Shown piece by piece: positions 38,852 through 48,058 of a stretch of DNA of 64,000 bases (its first letter is position 1; each line of letters starts with the position of its first letter). The position numbers were made by a program, and so were the translations under genes. A model generated the notes under the pieces. That model was given only the letters and a program-made list of their open reading frames with translations, did no database searches and was not told the DNA's origin. Source of the DNA: Bacteroidetes bacterium HGW-Bacteroidetes-5 (GTDB lineage Bacteria > Bacteroidota > Bacteroidia > Bacteroidales > UBA932); contig PHDC01000001.1 in the NCBI GenBank assembly GCA_002842515.1, positions 124,001 to 188,000 on the forward strand, written 5' to 3'.

Positions 38852-40105
38852 ATGATTGAAGCCTGCATCTGCACAATTGGCGATGAAATTCTCATCGGCC
38901 AGATTGTTGACACCAACTCTGCGTACATTTCTAAAGAACTTAATAAGATGGGAATTAAGGTCTCTTCAATTATTTCTATTGGAGATAATATTCAAGAGAT
39001 CATCAATACCCTTGCAGATGTTACGGAAAAATATCCTATTGTCATTACAACCGGTGGATTAGGGCCTACAAAAGATGATATAACAAAAAATGCACTACTT
39101 ATATTGTCCGGTTCAGATGAGATGTACCTCGACAATGAGCAGTTGGGAGTAATTAAAGATATCTGCACTAAAAGAGGTATAGAACTATCGGATCTAAATC
39201 GAGACCAGGCACTTGTGCCAAAATCCTGCTCTGTACTTATAAATAGAAAGGGTACAGCACCGGGGATGTTCTTTAAAATTTCAAGTAGAAACTCTCTTCT
39301 TTTTTCACTACCGGGAGTTCCTTACGAAATGGAAGCGCTTATGCCTAAGGTAAGTGAACTGATAGAGAAGAATATCAAAACAGAACAAATAATACATAAA
39401 ACAATCGTCACTTTTGGAGTTGCAGAGTCAATGCTGGCCACCATATTAAATGATTGGGAGAGCTCTCTCCCACCCCAAATCAAACTAGCATATCTTCCAA
39501 ATCCTGCAATTGGAATAAGATTGAGAATGTCTGTGTATGGTGGAGATAAAAGTAATGCTATAGCGTTGATAAACAGGTATACAAATGAGCTTTACGGTTT
39601 ATTGGGAGATATTATTTATGGTGAATCAGATGATACTTTAGAGAGTACTCTTTTTAAATCTTTAATAAATGAGAGTAAATCTCTTTCGGTTGCTGAATCT
39701 TGCACTGGTGGAAGAATCTCTTCAATTTTAACTTCTATATCGGGATCATCCCAAATATTTAAGGGAGGAGCAGTTGTATATAGCAATGAATCAAAAGTAG
39801 CCATCCTTGGCGTTAACAGTAAGATAATTGAAGATTATGGAGCTGTCAGTAAGGAGTGCGCAGAGGAGATGGCAATAAAAGCAAGAGAAGTTTTTAAAAC
39901 AGACTACGCTATTTCTGCCACCGGTGTGGCCGGACCTACTGGTGGAACAGCTGAGAAACCCGTTGGAACAATATGGATTGCAGTTGCAGGAGAAGGGTTT
40001 GTGCTCTCTAAAAAAAATGTTTTTACGGGAGATAGAGAGATAAACACAATTCGTTTTTCATCGGAAGCTCTGAATTTTTTAAGATTAGTTCTGAAGAGAT
40101 CGTGA
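38852..40105 (+). CDS. cinA: CinA family nicotinamide-nucleotide amidohydrolase / competence-damage inducible protein
   Basis: IGDEILIGQIVDTNSAYISKEL; TTGGLGPTKDDITK; AESCTGGRISSILTSISGSSQIFKGGAVVYSNESK; ATGVAGPTGGT. Confidence 0.94.
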   Translation: MIEACICTIGDEILIGQIVDTNSAYISKELNKMGIKVSSIISIGDNIQEIINTLADVTEKYPIVITTGGLGPTKDDITKNALLILSGSDEMYLDNEQLGVIKDICTKRGIELSDLNRDQALVPKSCSVLINRKGTAPGMFFKISSRNSLLFSLPGVPYEMEALMPKVSELIEKNIKTEQIIHKTIVTFGVAESMLATILNDWESSLPPQIKLAYLPNPAIGIRLRMSVYGGDKSNAIALINRYTNELYGLLGDIIYGESDDTLESTLFKSLINESKSLSVAESCTGGRISSILTSISGSSQIFKGGAVVYSNESKVAILGVNSKIIEDYGAVSKECAEEMAIKAREVFKTDYAISATGVAGPTGGTAEKPVGTIWIAVAGEGFVLSKKNVFTGDREINTIRFSSEALNFLRLVLKRS

Positions 40106-40132
40106 ATGTTTAATACATTGATAAATAATATA

Positions 40133-40171
40133 TATAACAGCTATGTTATATCATATAACTTATATGTTATA
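40133..40171. repeat. Twin inverted repeat TATAAC-N6-GTTATA, two copies with 21-bp period
   Basis: TATAACAGCTATGTTATA-TCA-TATAACTTATATGTTATA. Confidence 0.75.
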
Positions 40172-40191
40172 AATTAATTAATGCACAGAAT

Positions 40192-41295
40192 ATGAGAACT
40201 TTATTAATACAACTAATACTATTTAGTTTTATGCTTAATTCCTGCAATTCAAACAGCACAAAGATAGAAAACCTACTAACCGAGACAGATCTTCTCTTTT
40301 CTTCTCTCTATCCTGATAACGAGCCGGGGGCTGCTGTGTTAATACTAAAAGGTGATTCTGTAGTATTTGAAAAGGGATATGGAATTGCAAATATGGAGTC
40401 TATGACTGAAATAGATGGAAATACCTTCTTCAACATAGCTTCTGTATCAAAGCAGTTCTCTGCGGTAGCTATAATGATACTGGCCGAAGAGGGAAAACTC
40501 TCTCTTGACGACAGTGTTAAGAGATGGTTTCCGGATTTTAACTCATCTATATTAGAGAAGATTACCTTAAGACACCTTTTATCACACACCTCCGGGATAC
40601 CGGATTCCAGAGATAGAAGTGACAGGCATTTTGTTACCACTGCAACAGATATTGAGTCATATAGATATATTGGATCTCTGGATAAACTAAATTTTGAACC
40701 GGGAACAAGATATGAATATATGAATCCAACATTCCAATTGATGTACACAATAATTGAAAGAAGCTCTGGAATTGGATTTGATGAATTTATGCGAACGAGA
40801 GTTTTTGAACCCGCATCTATGAGAGAAACTACTTATTTTGAGGCAGAAAAACAGATTCCTCGTATGGCTCACGGATACCTTTATAATAAAGAGAGTGCCA
40901 AATTCGAAGAGTTTGATTATGGAGAGGAGTCATTTTTTGCGACAAAGGCAGATGGTGGAATCTACACTTCTGTAAGGGAGTTCGTAGATTGGGAGCTGGC
41001 ATTACGAAAAAATCTACTTGTTAATGAAGAGACGATAAATGAGGCTCAAACACCAAAAATAGAGATACCTGAGATTCCTTATAATCATTATGGATATGGA
41101 TGGTTTATAGAGAATAGACCGGGATTCCCAACAAAAATATATCACACTGGAAACAATGGAGGTTTTCAGATATATGCAGCCAGATATCCGAAACAAGAGA
41201 TTCTCTATCTTGTTTTTTCAAACAGAGATGACAGAAACAGAGAGGAGACCGCAAGAAAAATGGATCAAATTTTCAAAAAAGCCGGTTGGTTATAA
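40192..41295 (+). CDS. Serine hydrolase (beta-lactamase/class C-like), predicted lipoprotein
   Basis: Lipobox LNSC; IASVSKQFSAVAIM (SxxK); YMNPTF (YxN-like); HTGNNGG. Confidence 0.9.
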   Translation: MRTLLIQLILFSFMLNSCNSNSTKIENLLTETDLLFSSLYPDNEPGAAVLILKGDSVVFEKGYGIANMESMTEIDGNTFFNIASVSKQFSAVAIMILAEEGKLSLDDSVKRWFPDFNSSILEKITLRHLLSHTSGIPDSRDRSDRHFVTTATDIESYRYIGSLDKLNFEPGTRYEYMNPTFQLMYTIIERSSGIGFDEFMRTRVFEPASMRETTYFEAEKQIPRMAHGYLYNKESAKFEEFDYGEESFFATKADGGIYTSVREFVDWELALRKNLLVNEETINEAQTPKIEIPEIPYNHYGYGWFIENRPGFPTKIYHTGNNGGFQIYAARYPKQEILYLVFSNRDDRNREETARKMDQIFKKAGWL

Positions 41296-41315
41296 AGATA
41301 TTAAATTTACACCGG

Positions 41316-42074
41316 TTACTTTTTATCAATCATTGTTGCAGATGCCTGTGCAGCAGGCATTACTACGATATCTGCGATGTTTACGTGTGCGGGAGCGTTG
41401 ATAATAAACATTATTACCTCTGCTACATCTTCTGCCGAAAGTGGTTTGAATCCTTTATAAACATTTGCTGCTCGCTCATTATCCCCTTTAAATCTTACTT
41501 GAGAGAACTCTGTTTCAACTGCACCCGGACAGAGTTGTGATACTTTTATATTGTGAGTAAAAAGATCCATCATCATCGCACGGGATAGTGCATCAACAGC
41601 GTGCTTTGTTGCACAATAGACATTTCCGTTTGGGTAAACACTTTTACCTGCAATTGAGCCAATGTTAATAATGTGCCCCCCTCCCCTGTTAATCATAATG
41701 TTGGAAATCACTCTAGATACATAGAGCAGCCCTTTAATATTTGTATCAATCATTCTCTCCCAATCGTCAACTATACCCTGATCAATTGTATTTAATCCTA
41801 CAGCCAGCCCTGCATTATTAATGAGCACATCAACCTCTTTCCAACTTTCTGGTAAATTACCCAGGTAATGCTCTACCTGAAGTTGATCTCTTACATCAAA
41901 GCAAAGAGGTAAAACTCTCACTTTGTAATTACTCTCCAATAATTTTGCAAGCTCCGTAACTAAAGCAACTCGTCTGCCAGTTATTATTAAGTTATAACCC
42001 TCTTTTGCCAGGGTAATTGAGATTGCCCTTCCTATCCCGGAAGAGGCACCGGTAACTAATGCGATTTTTGACAT
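41316..42074 (-). CDS. SDR family oxidoreductase (YdfG-like)
   Basis: IALVTGASSGIGRAIS; INNAGLAVG; YCATKHAVDAL. Confidence 0.92.
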   Translation of the reverse strand: MSKIALVTGASSGIGRAISITLAKEGYNLIITGRRVALVTELAKLLESNYKVRVLPLCFDVRDQLQVEHYLGNLPESWKEVDVLINNAGLAVGLNTIDQGIVDDWERMIDTNIKGLLYVSRVISNIMINRGGGHIINIGSIAGKSVYPNGNVYCATKHAVDALSRAMMMDLFTHNIKVSQLCPGAVETEFSQVRFKGDNERAANVYKGFKPLSAEDVAEVIMFIINAPAHVNIADIVVMPAAQASATMIDKK

Positions 42075-42087
42075 TAACACTAATAAT

Positions 42088-43164
42088 TTACAGTAGCCTT
42101 AAAAAATTTTCTCCCAGAATCAACTTTATGTCGTCGTCACTATATCCTCTCGACTTAAGCTCCTTGGTTAAAACAGGAAGTTTGTCAACCCCCTCCATTC
42201 CTACAGGAGTAACCTCTATACCATCAAAATCTGAACCTATTCCCACGTGTTTAACCCCTACAAGTTTAACTACGTGGTCAATATGGTCTGCAATCTCAGT
42301 GAATGAAGGTCTCTCCAGGGCTAACATAGCCTTTTCGGCATCTTGAAGTATTTTTTTGAATTTTTTTGGATCTTCACGATATCTATCCTGAGCCTCTTCA
42401 AAAGCATCACAAAGCGGCCAGAAATCCTTTGCATAATCACTGTTAAGAAAAGGGGGATAGAAATTTATCTGAATTACCCCCCCGTTTGATGCAAGATCAA
42501 CTATCATCTGGTCTGTAAGATTTCTGGGATGGTTTGCGATAGACCTGCAGCAGGAGTGAGTAGCTACAACAGGTTTGGTTGTGTATTTGAGAACATCATA
42601 AAAAGATTGGTCAGATATGTGGGATACATCAATCAGCATACCCAATCTATTCATCTCTTTTACCACTTCAATTCCAAAAGGGCTGAGTCCGTTCCATCTT
42701 TTATCTTTTGAAGCGCAAGAGTCACATATCTCATTATCTGCAGCGTGGCACAAAGTCATATAGCGAATACCCATATCATAGAAAAGCCGTAACAAGCTTA
42801 GATCCTTTTGAATAGGGGCACCATTCTCCATCCCGATAAAGACCGAACCTAATCCCATCTCTCTGTTTCTGTATGCATCTTCTGCTGAGAATGCCATTGT
42901 TACTTTGTCACTATTGGATTCTACAGCATCGAATGTTCTGGCAATTAACTGTAACGCTCTGCGTGTAGCTGCATCGGGTTCAAGTTTTCCGGAGGTGTAG
43001 ATAGCGAAAAAGACAGCGTCAAGCCCCCCCTCTCTCATCCTAATAAAATCAAAATGCCCTTTATGCAATCTCTCTCCAAGATTAGCTCCATCAATAAGAA
43101 CCAGTGGAGTATCACAGTGAGAATCAAGCACAAAGGCACTTTGATGTAATTTTTTATAACTCAT
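42088..43164 (-). CDS. Membrane dipeptidase family M19
   Basis: LDSHCDTPL; MLIDVSHISDQSFYDVLKYTTKPVVATHSCCRSI; VGIGSDFDG. Confidence 0.93.
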   Translation of the reverse strand: MSYKKLHQSAFVLDSHCDTPLVLIDGANLGERLHKGHFDFIRMREGGLDAVFFAIYTSGKLEPDAATRRALQLIARTFDAVESNSDKVTMAFSAEDAYRNREMGLGSVFIGMENGAPIQKDLSLLRLFYDMGIRYMTLCHAADNEICDSCASKDKRWNGLSPFGIEVVKEMNRLGMLIDVSHISDQSFYDVLKYTTKPVVATHSCCRSIANHPRNLTDQMIVDLASNGGVIQINFYPPFLNSDYAKDFWPLCDAFEEAQDRYREDPKKFKKILQDAEKAMLALERPSFTEIADHIDHVVKLVGVKHVGIGSDFDGIEVTPVGMEGVDKLPVLTKELKSRGYSDDDIKLILGENFLRLL

Positions 43165-43195
43165 ATTATCTTTATTTTAATTATTAAAGATAATA
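43164..43195. repeat. Perfect 11-bp inverted repeat abutting the M19 dipeptidase start codon
   Basis: TATTATCTTTA-10 nt-TAAAGATAATA. Confidence 0.8.
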
Positions 43196-43213
43196 AATAG
43201 AGTTATAATTGTG

Positions 43214-44098
43214 TTAATTTATCTTTTTAAATGATGATACGGAACTGATATCTACGCTTTTAATTTGAGGGTCTCCCTTGTATGCGATATTTGATCCTCC
43301 GTTAGAGCGAGCACCTATTGTTTTTGTAACGAAAACCTTAGCATTAGATACTCCGGAGAGCTCAATATCCATCTCTTCAACAGGAAAATCAAAGGAGTCA
43401 AAATTGCAGGCTCCCGACGCTTCAAGTTCAACTCTCTTTGCACCAGAGCCAAGAAGCTTAAGATTTACTGCCCCGGAGAGAGAGAGCTCTGCAAATTCAA
43501 ATAAACCGTTAAATTCAATTTTTGATGCTCCGCTTCCACTGAGTTTGAGACCACCAATCTCCTGGTTTATGTTTGCTCTTGATGCCCCGGAAATCTCATA
43601 TGAGGCAGTTTTGATATTACCGTTTATAGTAATCGATGATGCACCGCTCAATACAATTCGAGCACTTTGAGAGTTAATCTCAAGCCCTTTTACGCTTGTG
43701 GCACCGCTAATTTTGGCTTCAAATTTTTCGGGCGAAAATGAGGAGTTCGTAAAGAGCCTGGATGCACCCGACAAATTTAGAGATACCAAATCTTTTATAT
43801 AAACAGTTACTTTTATTGGTTTACCCTTTTTATCTTTTAAATTTGAAGGAACCTTGCTGGTATCATAATTAAGATTAAGAGTATTTCCAGAAACATTGAC
43901 CTTAATAAATTCAAATAGCTGAACATCTTCTGTTTCAATGATTACTCCTTCATTTGAGCCTTTTATCAGCTCAATTTCAAAGATTCCGGATGCATTAAAT
44001 CCGTCATAGCCGGAGACTTTATACTCCTTTTTTTGCGTCTGTGCAAACATTGTTAATGCCAGAGCAAGTAGTGTGAATAGTGAGAGAACTCTTTTCAT
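43214..44098 (-). CDS. Head-GIN domain (DUF2807) exported protein with SGA-type beta repeats
   Basis: Signal peptide; repeated LSGAS/ISGAT/LSGAS/ISGAS/LSGSGAS/LSGAV/ASGAC/LSGVS units. Confidence 0.85.
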   Translation of the reverse strand: MKRVLSLFTLLALALTMFAQTQKKEYKVSGYDGFNASGIFEIELIKGSNEGVIIETEDVQLFEFIKVNVSGNTLNLNYDTSKVPSNLKDKKGKPIKVTVYIKDLVSLNLSGASRLFTNSSFSPEKFEAKISGATSVKGLEINSQSARIVLSGASSITINGNIKTASYEISGASRANINQEIGGLKLSGSGASKIEFNGLFEFAELSLSGAVNLKLLGSGAKRVELEASGACNFDSFDFPVEEMDIELSGVSNAKVFVTKTIGARSNGGSNIAYKGDPQIKSVDISSVSSFKKIN

Positions 44099-44159
44099 TT
44101 TTATAATTTTTAAATGTTTTATTTTTTCGGTTAGTTTAATTTATTTTATTTTATAACTA

Positions 44160-44642
44160 TTAATTTAATAATTGAGATACATATCCTCTTAATTTTTCTA
44201 CTCCATTAATTTTAGGACAATAGTATTGCTGACTTAACTGTGACTTTGTTATTTTGTCAAGCTCCATCGGAAGCTGATCTTCAAAAGGGATAGCCTCATT
44301 AACAAGTTCATCGAGAGTATTAATTACAATGTCTTTATTGTAAGAGTCTAATCTATCAGCCATTAAGTAGACCTCAGAACTTCTGCTTTTGAGTACAGAT
44401 TTATAATCAGCAAGGCCATCGGGACAGCCATTTTCAACACTATCTTTTAAGATAAACGGGGTTAAGATCAAAAAAGCTACCACTGAGGCTGCGCAAAGAT
44501 ATAAGGCGACTCGTAAGTAATCTCTTACAACAACCTTGTCTGCTAAGACTCTTTTTAAAAACCTCTCTTTGTGTCCGACAGGAAGTTCTTCATTTTCGAA
44601 GATCTCTCTGTTATTTTCAATTAATTGTTTTAAATTATCCAT
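44160..44642 (-). CDS. Hypothetical single-TM protein, candidate anti-sigma factor
   Basis: One hydrophobic segment (VALYLCAASVVAFLILTPFIL), immediately downstream of ECF sigma gene. Confidence 0.5.
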   Translation of the reverse strand: MDNLKQLIENNREIFENEELPVGHKERFLKRVLADKVVVRDYLRVALYLCAASVVAFLILTPFILKDSVENGCPDGLADYKSVLKSRSSEVYLMADRLDSYNKDIVINTLDELVNEAIPFEDQLPMELDKITKSQLSQQYYCPKINGVEKLRGYVSQLLN

Positions 44643-44659
44643 AAACCCTCCTAAATCTA

Positions 44660-45193
44660 TTAGTTACACTTCATTTTTTCTATCTCTTCTCTTAATCTCG
44701 CCTTTCCTCGTATAAATTGAGTTCTGACTGTTACCTCTTTTAGCTCAGTTATTTGGGCAATCTCTTCATAATCATATCCTTCAAACAAAGAGAGAGAGAG
44801 TATCAACCGGTAACCGGCAGCAAGATTATTCAACGCACTCTTTACCATCTCTGCAGTTACACCTTTGTAGGAGTACTCTTCATCCTCATTAATCTCTTGC
44901 TCTTTTATATCTCTTTCAATAACTGTCATCTCGTGAGAACCTCTTCTCCTGAGAGTGTCTATTGCCTGATTTATACACACCCTAGTAAGCCAGGCATCTC
45001 TCTCTCTGTCATTTAGAAACTTATCATCTCTTGCAAAGAACTTTAGCAGAGTGTCGTGCATAACCTCCTCTGCGTCAAAAGAGTTATTAAGGATTCTCAT
45101 AGCAGTAAAGTATAGCCTCTTATGGCACTCTTCGTAAATCTTCTCCTGATATGAGAGATCTCTTTTAATAAATGTATTTAAGCTAAGTTTCAT
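44660..45193 (-). CDS. ECF RNA polymerase sigma factor
   Basis: ILNNSFDAEEVMHDTLLKFF; AWLTRVCINQAIDTLRRR; YDYEEIAQITELKEVTVRTQFIRGKARL. Confidence 0.92.
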   Translation of the reverse strand: MKLSLNTFIKRDLSYQEKIYEECHKRLYFTAMRILNNSFDAEEVMHDTLLKFFARDDKFLNDRERDAWLTRVCINQAIDTLRRRGSHEMTVIERDIKEQEINEDEEYSYKGVTAEMVKSALNNLAAGYRLILSLSLFEGYDYEEIAQITELKEVTVRTQFIRGKARLREEIEKMKCN

Positions 45194-45280
45194 TAAACAG
45201 TTTCTCTACCAATTAAACGAAATTGAATCTCACTTGTTGCACATTTAATGACAAATATTATTTCATCTACGAAAATAATA

Positions 45281-45288
45281 TATTTTTG
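45281..45288 (+). promoter_or_regulatory. Bacteroidota-type -7 element (TATTTTTG) for pruA
   Basis: TAnnTTTG match about 44 nt before the ATG. Confidence 0.4.
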
Positions 45289-45331
45289 TTATCTAAATAT
45301 TTTATTTAAACCTACTTAAAAATATGTTTTA

Positions 45332-46963
45332 ATGAACAATTCAATCCATAATTTTCCAATTCCGGCAAATGAGCCAATAAAAGAGTACTTAAAAGGAAGT
45401 CCAGAGAGGTTAGCACTGGAGAGAGAGCTTAAGAGACAGTCTGAAACTGCTGTAGAGATACCGCTTATCATAGACGGTAAAGAGGTATTTACAAACGATA
45501 CTGGTAAAGTTGTAATGCCACACGATCATAAGCACACTTTAGCGATTTACCATAAGGCAGGCGAGAAGGAGATTAAAATGGCGATTGACTCTGCTGTGAA
45601 GGCACAAAAAATATGGTCAGACCTTAACTGGACAACCAGAGCATCTATAATGTTAAAGATTGCCGAACTACTTACCATTAAATACCGTGCTGTAATAAAT
45701 GCAGCTACAATGTTGGGGCAGAGTAAGAATATATATCAATCGGAGATAGATGCAGTATGTGAAGCTGCAGATTTTTTAAGATTCAATGTCTCTTTTGCAA
45801 CTGACATATACAAAAACCAGCCTATTTCATCATTTAATCAGCTAAATAGAATGGAGTATAGAGCATTGGAAGGATTTGTATTTGCTGTAAGCCCTTTTAA
45901 CTTCACATCAATAGCATCCAATCTTAACCTATCTCCGGTGATGATGGGAAATGCCACAATATGGAAACCTGCTACGACATCCATTTTATCAAACTACTAC
46001 TTGATGAAAATCTTTATGGAGGCAGGAGTACCGGCAGGCGTTGTGAATTTTTTGCCTGGCAGTGGTGCACTAATAGGCAAACATATAATGGAATCCAGAG
46101 ATTTGGCAGGTATTCATTTTACTGGGTCTAACGCTACTTTTAACTCTTTATGGAATTCGGTCGGAGATATGCTGACCAAATACAAATCATATCCAAGACT
46201 GGTGGGAGAGACAGGAGGCAAGGATTTTATCTTTGTTCACCCAAGTGCAAATCCAAAAGAGGTTGCCGTCGCTGCTTTTAGCGGAGCTTTTGAATATCAG
46301 GGTCAGAAATGCTCTGCAGCCTCAAGAATCTATATCCCGGAATCTTTATGGCCGGAGATAAAGAGCGAGATAATTAAACTATCCAAAGAGGCAAAAATGG
46401 GTGACGTTTGTGATTTCAAGAATTTTGTAAATGCTGTCATTGATGAGTCTTCATTTGACAACATCATATCTTATATAGAATTTGCAAAAGAGTCCGATGA
46501 AGCCGAAATTATTTTTGGGGGAGATTATGACAAATCAGTCGGTTACTTCGTCTCTCCAACTTTGATAAAGACCGTAAATCCTCATTTCAAATCTATGGAA
46601 GAGGAGATTTTCGGACCTGTACTCACTGCCTATGTTTATGAGAATTCAAAAGTCGAAGAGACACTTAAACTTTGTGACGAAACTTCTCCTTATGGACTTA
46701 CAGGGGCTGTATTTGGAAGTGACAGGCTGGCTGTTGCTGAGATTTGCAATCGACTGAGGTATTCTGCCGGAAATTTTTATATAAATGATAAACCGACAGG
46801 AGCTGTGGTAGGTAAACAACCTTTTGGAGGGTCAAGAGGCTCCGGTACAAATGACAAAGCAGGCGGAAGCTTCAACCTTATAAGATGGGTAAGTCCAAGA
46901 ACTATTAAAGAGACATTTATCTCTCCAACAGATATCTTCTATCCCTATATGAAAGAGGATTGA
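45332..46963 (+). CDS. pruA: 1-pyrroline-5-carboxylate dehydrogenase
   Basis: FVFAVSPFNFTSIASNL; GETGGKDFIFVHPSAN; FEYQGQKCSAASRIY; KQPFGGSRGSGTNDKAGG. Confidence 0.95.
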   Translation: MNNSIHNFPIPANEPIKEYLKGSPERLALERELKRQSETAVEIPLIIDGKEVFTNDTGKVVMPHDHKHTLAIYHKAGEKEIKMAIDSAVKAQKIWSDLNWTTRASIMLKIAELLTIKYRAVINAATMLGQSKNIYQSEIDAVCEAADFLRFNVSFATDIYKNQPISSFNQLNRMEYRALEGFVFAVSPFNFTSIASNLNLSPVMMGNATIWKPATTSILSNYYLMKIFMEAGVPAGVVNFLPGSGALIGKHIMESRDLAGIHFTGSNATFNSLWNSVGDMLTKYKSYPRLVGETGGKDFIFVHPSANPKEVAVAAFSGAFEYQGQKCSAASRIYIPESLWPEIKSEIIKLSKEAKMGDVCDFKNFVNAVIDESSFDNIISYIEFAKESDEAEIIFGGDYDKSVGYFVSPTLIKTVNPHFKSMEEEIFGPVLTAYVYENSKVEETLKLCDETSPYGLTGAVFGSDRLAVAEICNRLRYSAGNFYINDKPTGAVVGKQPFGGSRGSGTNDKAGGSFNLIRWVSPRTIKETFISPTDIFYPYMKED

Positions 46964-46974
46964 TTACAAGCTAA

Positions 46975-47952
46975 TTAAAACTGAAACTGCTCCTGCTTCG
47001 GGAAAAGACCAAAAAGACCACCCGTGTGTATAAAAAGAATATTATCCGACGACTTCAAATTGCCGGATTTTATTTCATTACATAGTCCTATCATAGCTTT
47101 TGCAGTATAGACAGGATCCAATACAACAGCCTCTTTGGAAGCCAGATATTTAATAAATTCAAGCTCGGATGGGGTACTTAAAGCATAGCCGATACCTGTA
47201 TACTTATCGTTAATTTCAATTTCATTTTTAGATATTTCCACAACTTTATCTAAGTGTACCTGAGCTTCAAGGTTAATTTTATCTATCTGATTGACAAAAT
47301 ATTCACTATCGTCGCAAACTGCAAAACCGATAACTCTTTTATTTAAGTTGTAATATCTATTTGCAAGAGAGAGCCCGGAGTAAGTTCCTCCCGAACCGAC
47401 AGCAACAACTATGGTATCAAATTTAACGCCTAATTCATCTTCTTGTTTAACAATCTCTTCCATTGCAGTGAAGTAACCCAGCGAGCCAATGCCGTTTGAT
47501 GCCCCTTCCGGAATAATATAACACCTCTCCCCCATTGCCTCTTTTTCGTCTGCAATACTCTTCATTATCTCATTTCGTGATAGTCTGTACTCTTGAGGAG
47601 TGCAAAATCTTATCTCAGCTCCGAAGAGTTTATCAAGAAATAAATTACCCTCAATTTTAGGCTCTTCACTAATTCTCAGAAGTAAAACAACCTTAAGACC
47701 AACCATTGTTGCTGCAGCTGTAGTTGCACGGCAGTGGTTGGACTGTACACCTCCGGTGGTAATAACCATTGTAGCCCCTTTATCAAGAGCCTCCTTTAAT
47801 GAGTATTCAAGTTTTCTGATTTTATTTCCGGAGATCTCGCTACCGGTTTGATCATCCCTTTTTAAATAGATATTAACCCCAAGATCTTCGGATAATCTGT
47901 TAGCTCTAAAAATAGGGGTTGGTAAGTTTGCCAGGTTCAACTTAGCTCTCAT
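46975..47952 (-). CDS. D-cysteine desulfhydrase / ACC deaminase-like PLP enzyme
   Basis: LPTPIFRANRLSEDLGVNIYLKRDDQTGSEISGNKIRKLEY; GGVQSNHCRATTAAA; VAVGSGGTYSGL. Confidence 0.85.
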   Translation of the reverse strand: MRAKLNLANLPTPIFRANRLSEDLGVNIYLKRDDQTGSEISGNKIRKLEYSLKEALDKGATMVITTGGVQSNHCRATTAAATMVGLKVVLLLRISEEPKIEGNLFLDKLFGAEIRFCTPQEYRLSRNEIMKSIADEKEAMGERCYIIPEGASNGIGSLGYFTAMEEIVKQEDELGVKFDTIVVAVGSGGTYSGLSLANRYYNLNKRVIGFAVCDDSEYFVNQIDKINLEAQVHLDKVVEISKNEIEINDKYTGIGYALSTPSELEFIKYLASKEAVVLDPVYTAKAMIGLCNEIKSGNLKSSDNILFIHTGGLFGLFPKQEQFQF

Positions 47953-48032
47953 AGCTCATTCAGTTATAAATTCTACTCCAGCAAAGTTAAGCTTTTATGA
48001 TAACAGAGATTACCCTTTTGAATATTTTTAGC

Positions 48033-48040
48033 TACTTTTG
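48033..48040 (+). promoter_or_regulatory. Bacteroidota-type -7 element (TACTTTTG)
   Basis: TAnnTTTG match 18 nt before the ATG of the 1014-aa exported protein. Confidence 0.45.
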
Positions 48041-48058
48041 AAGATTAATTAATACTTT

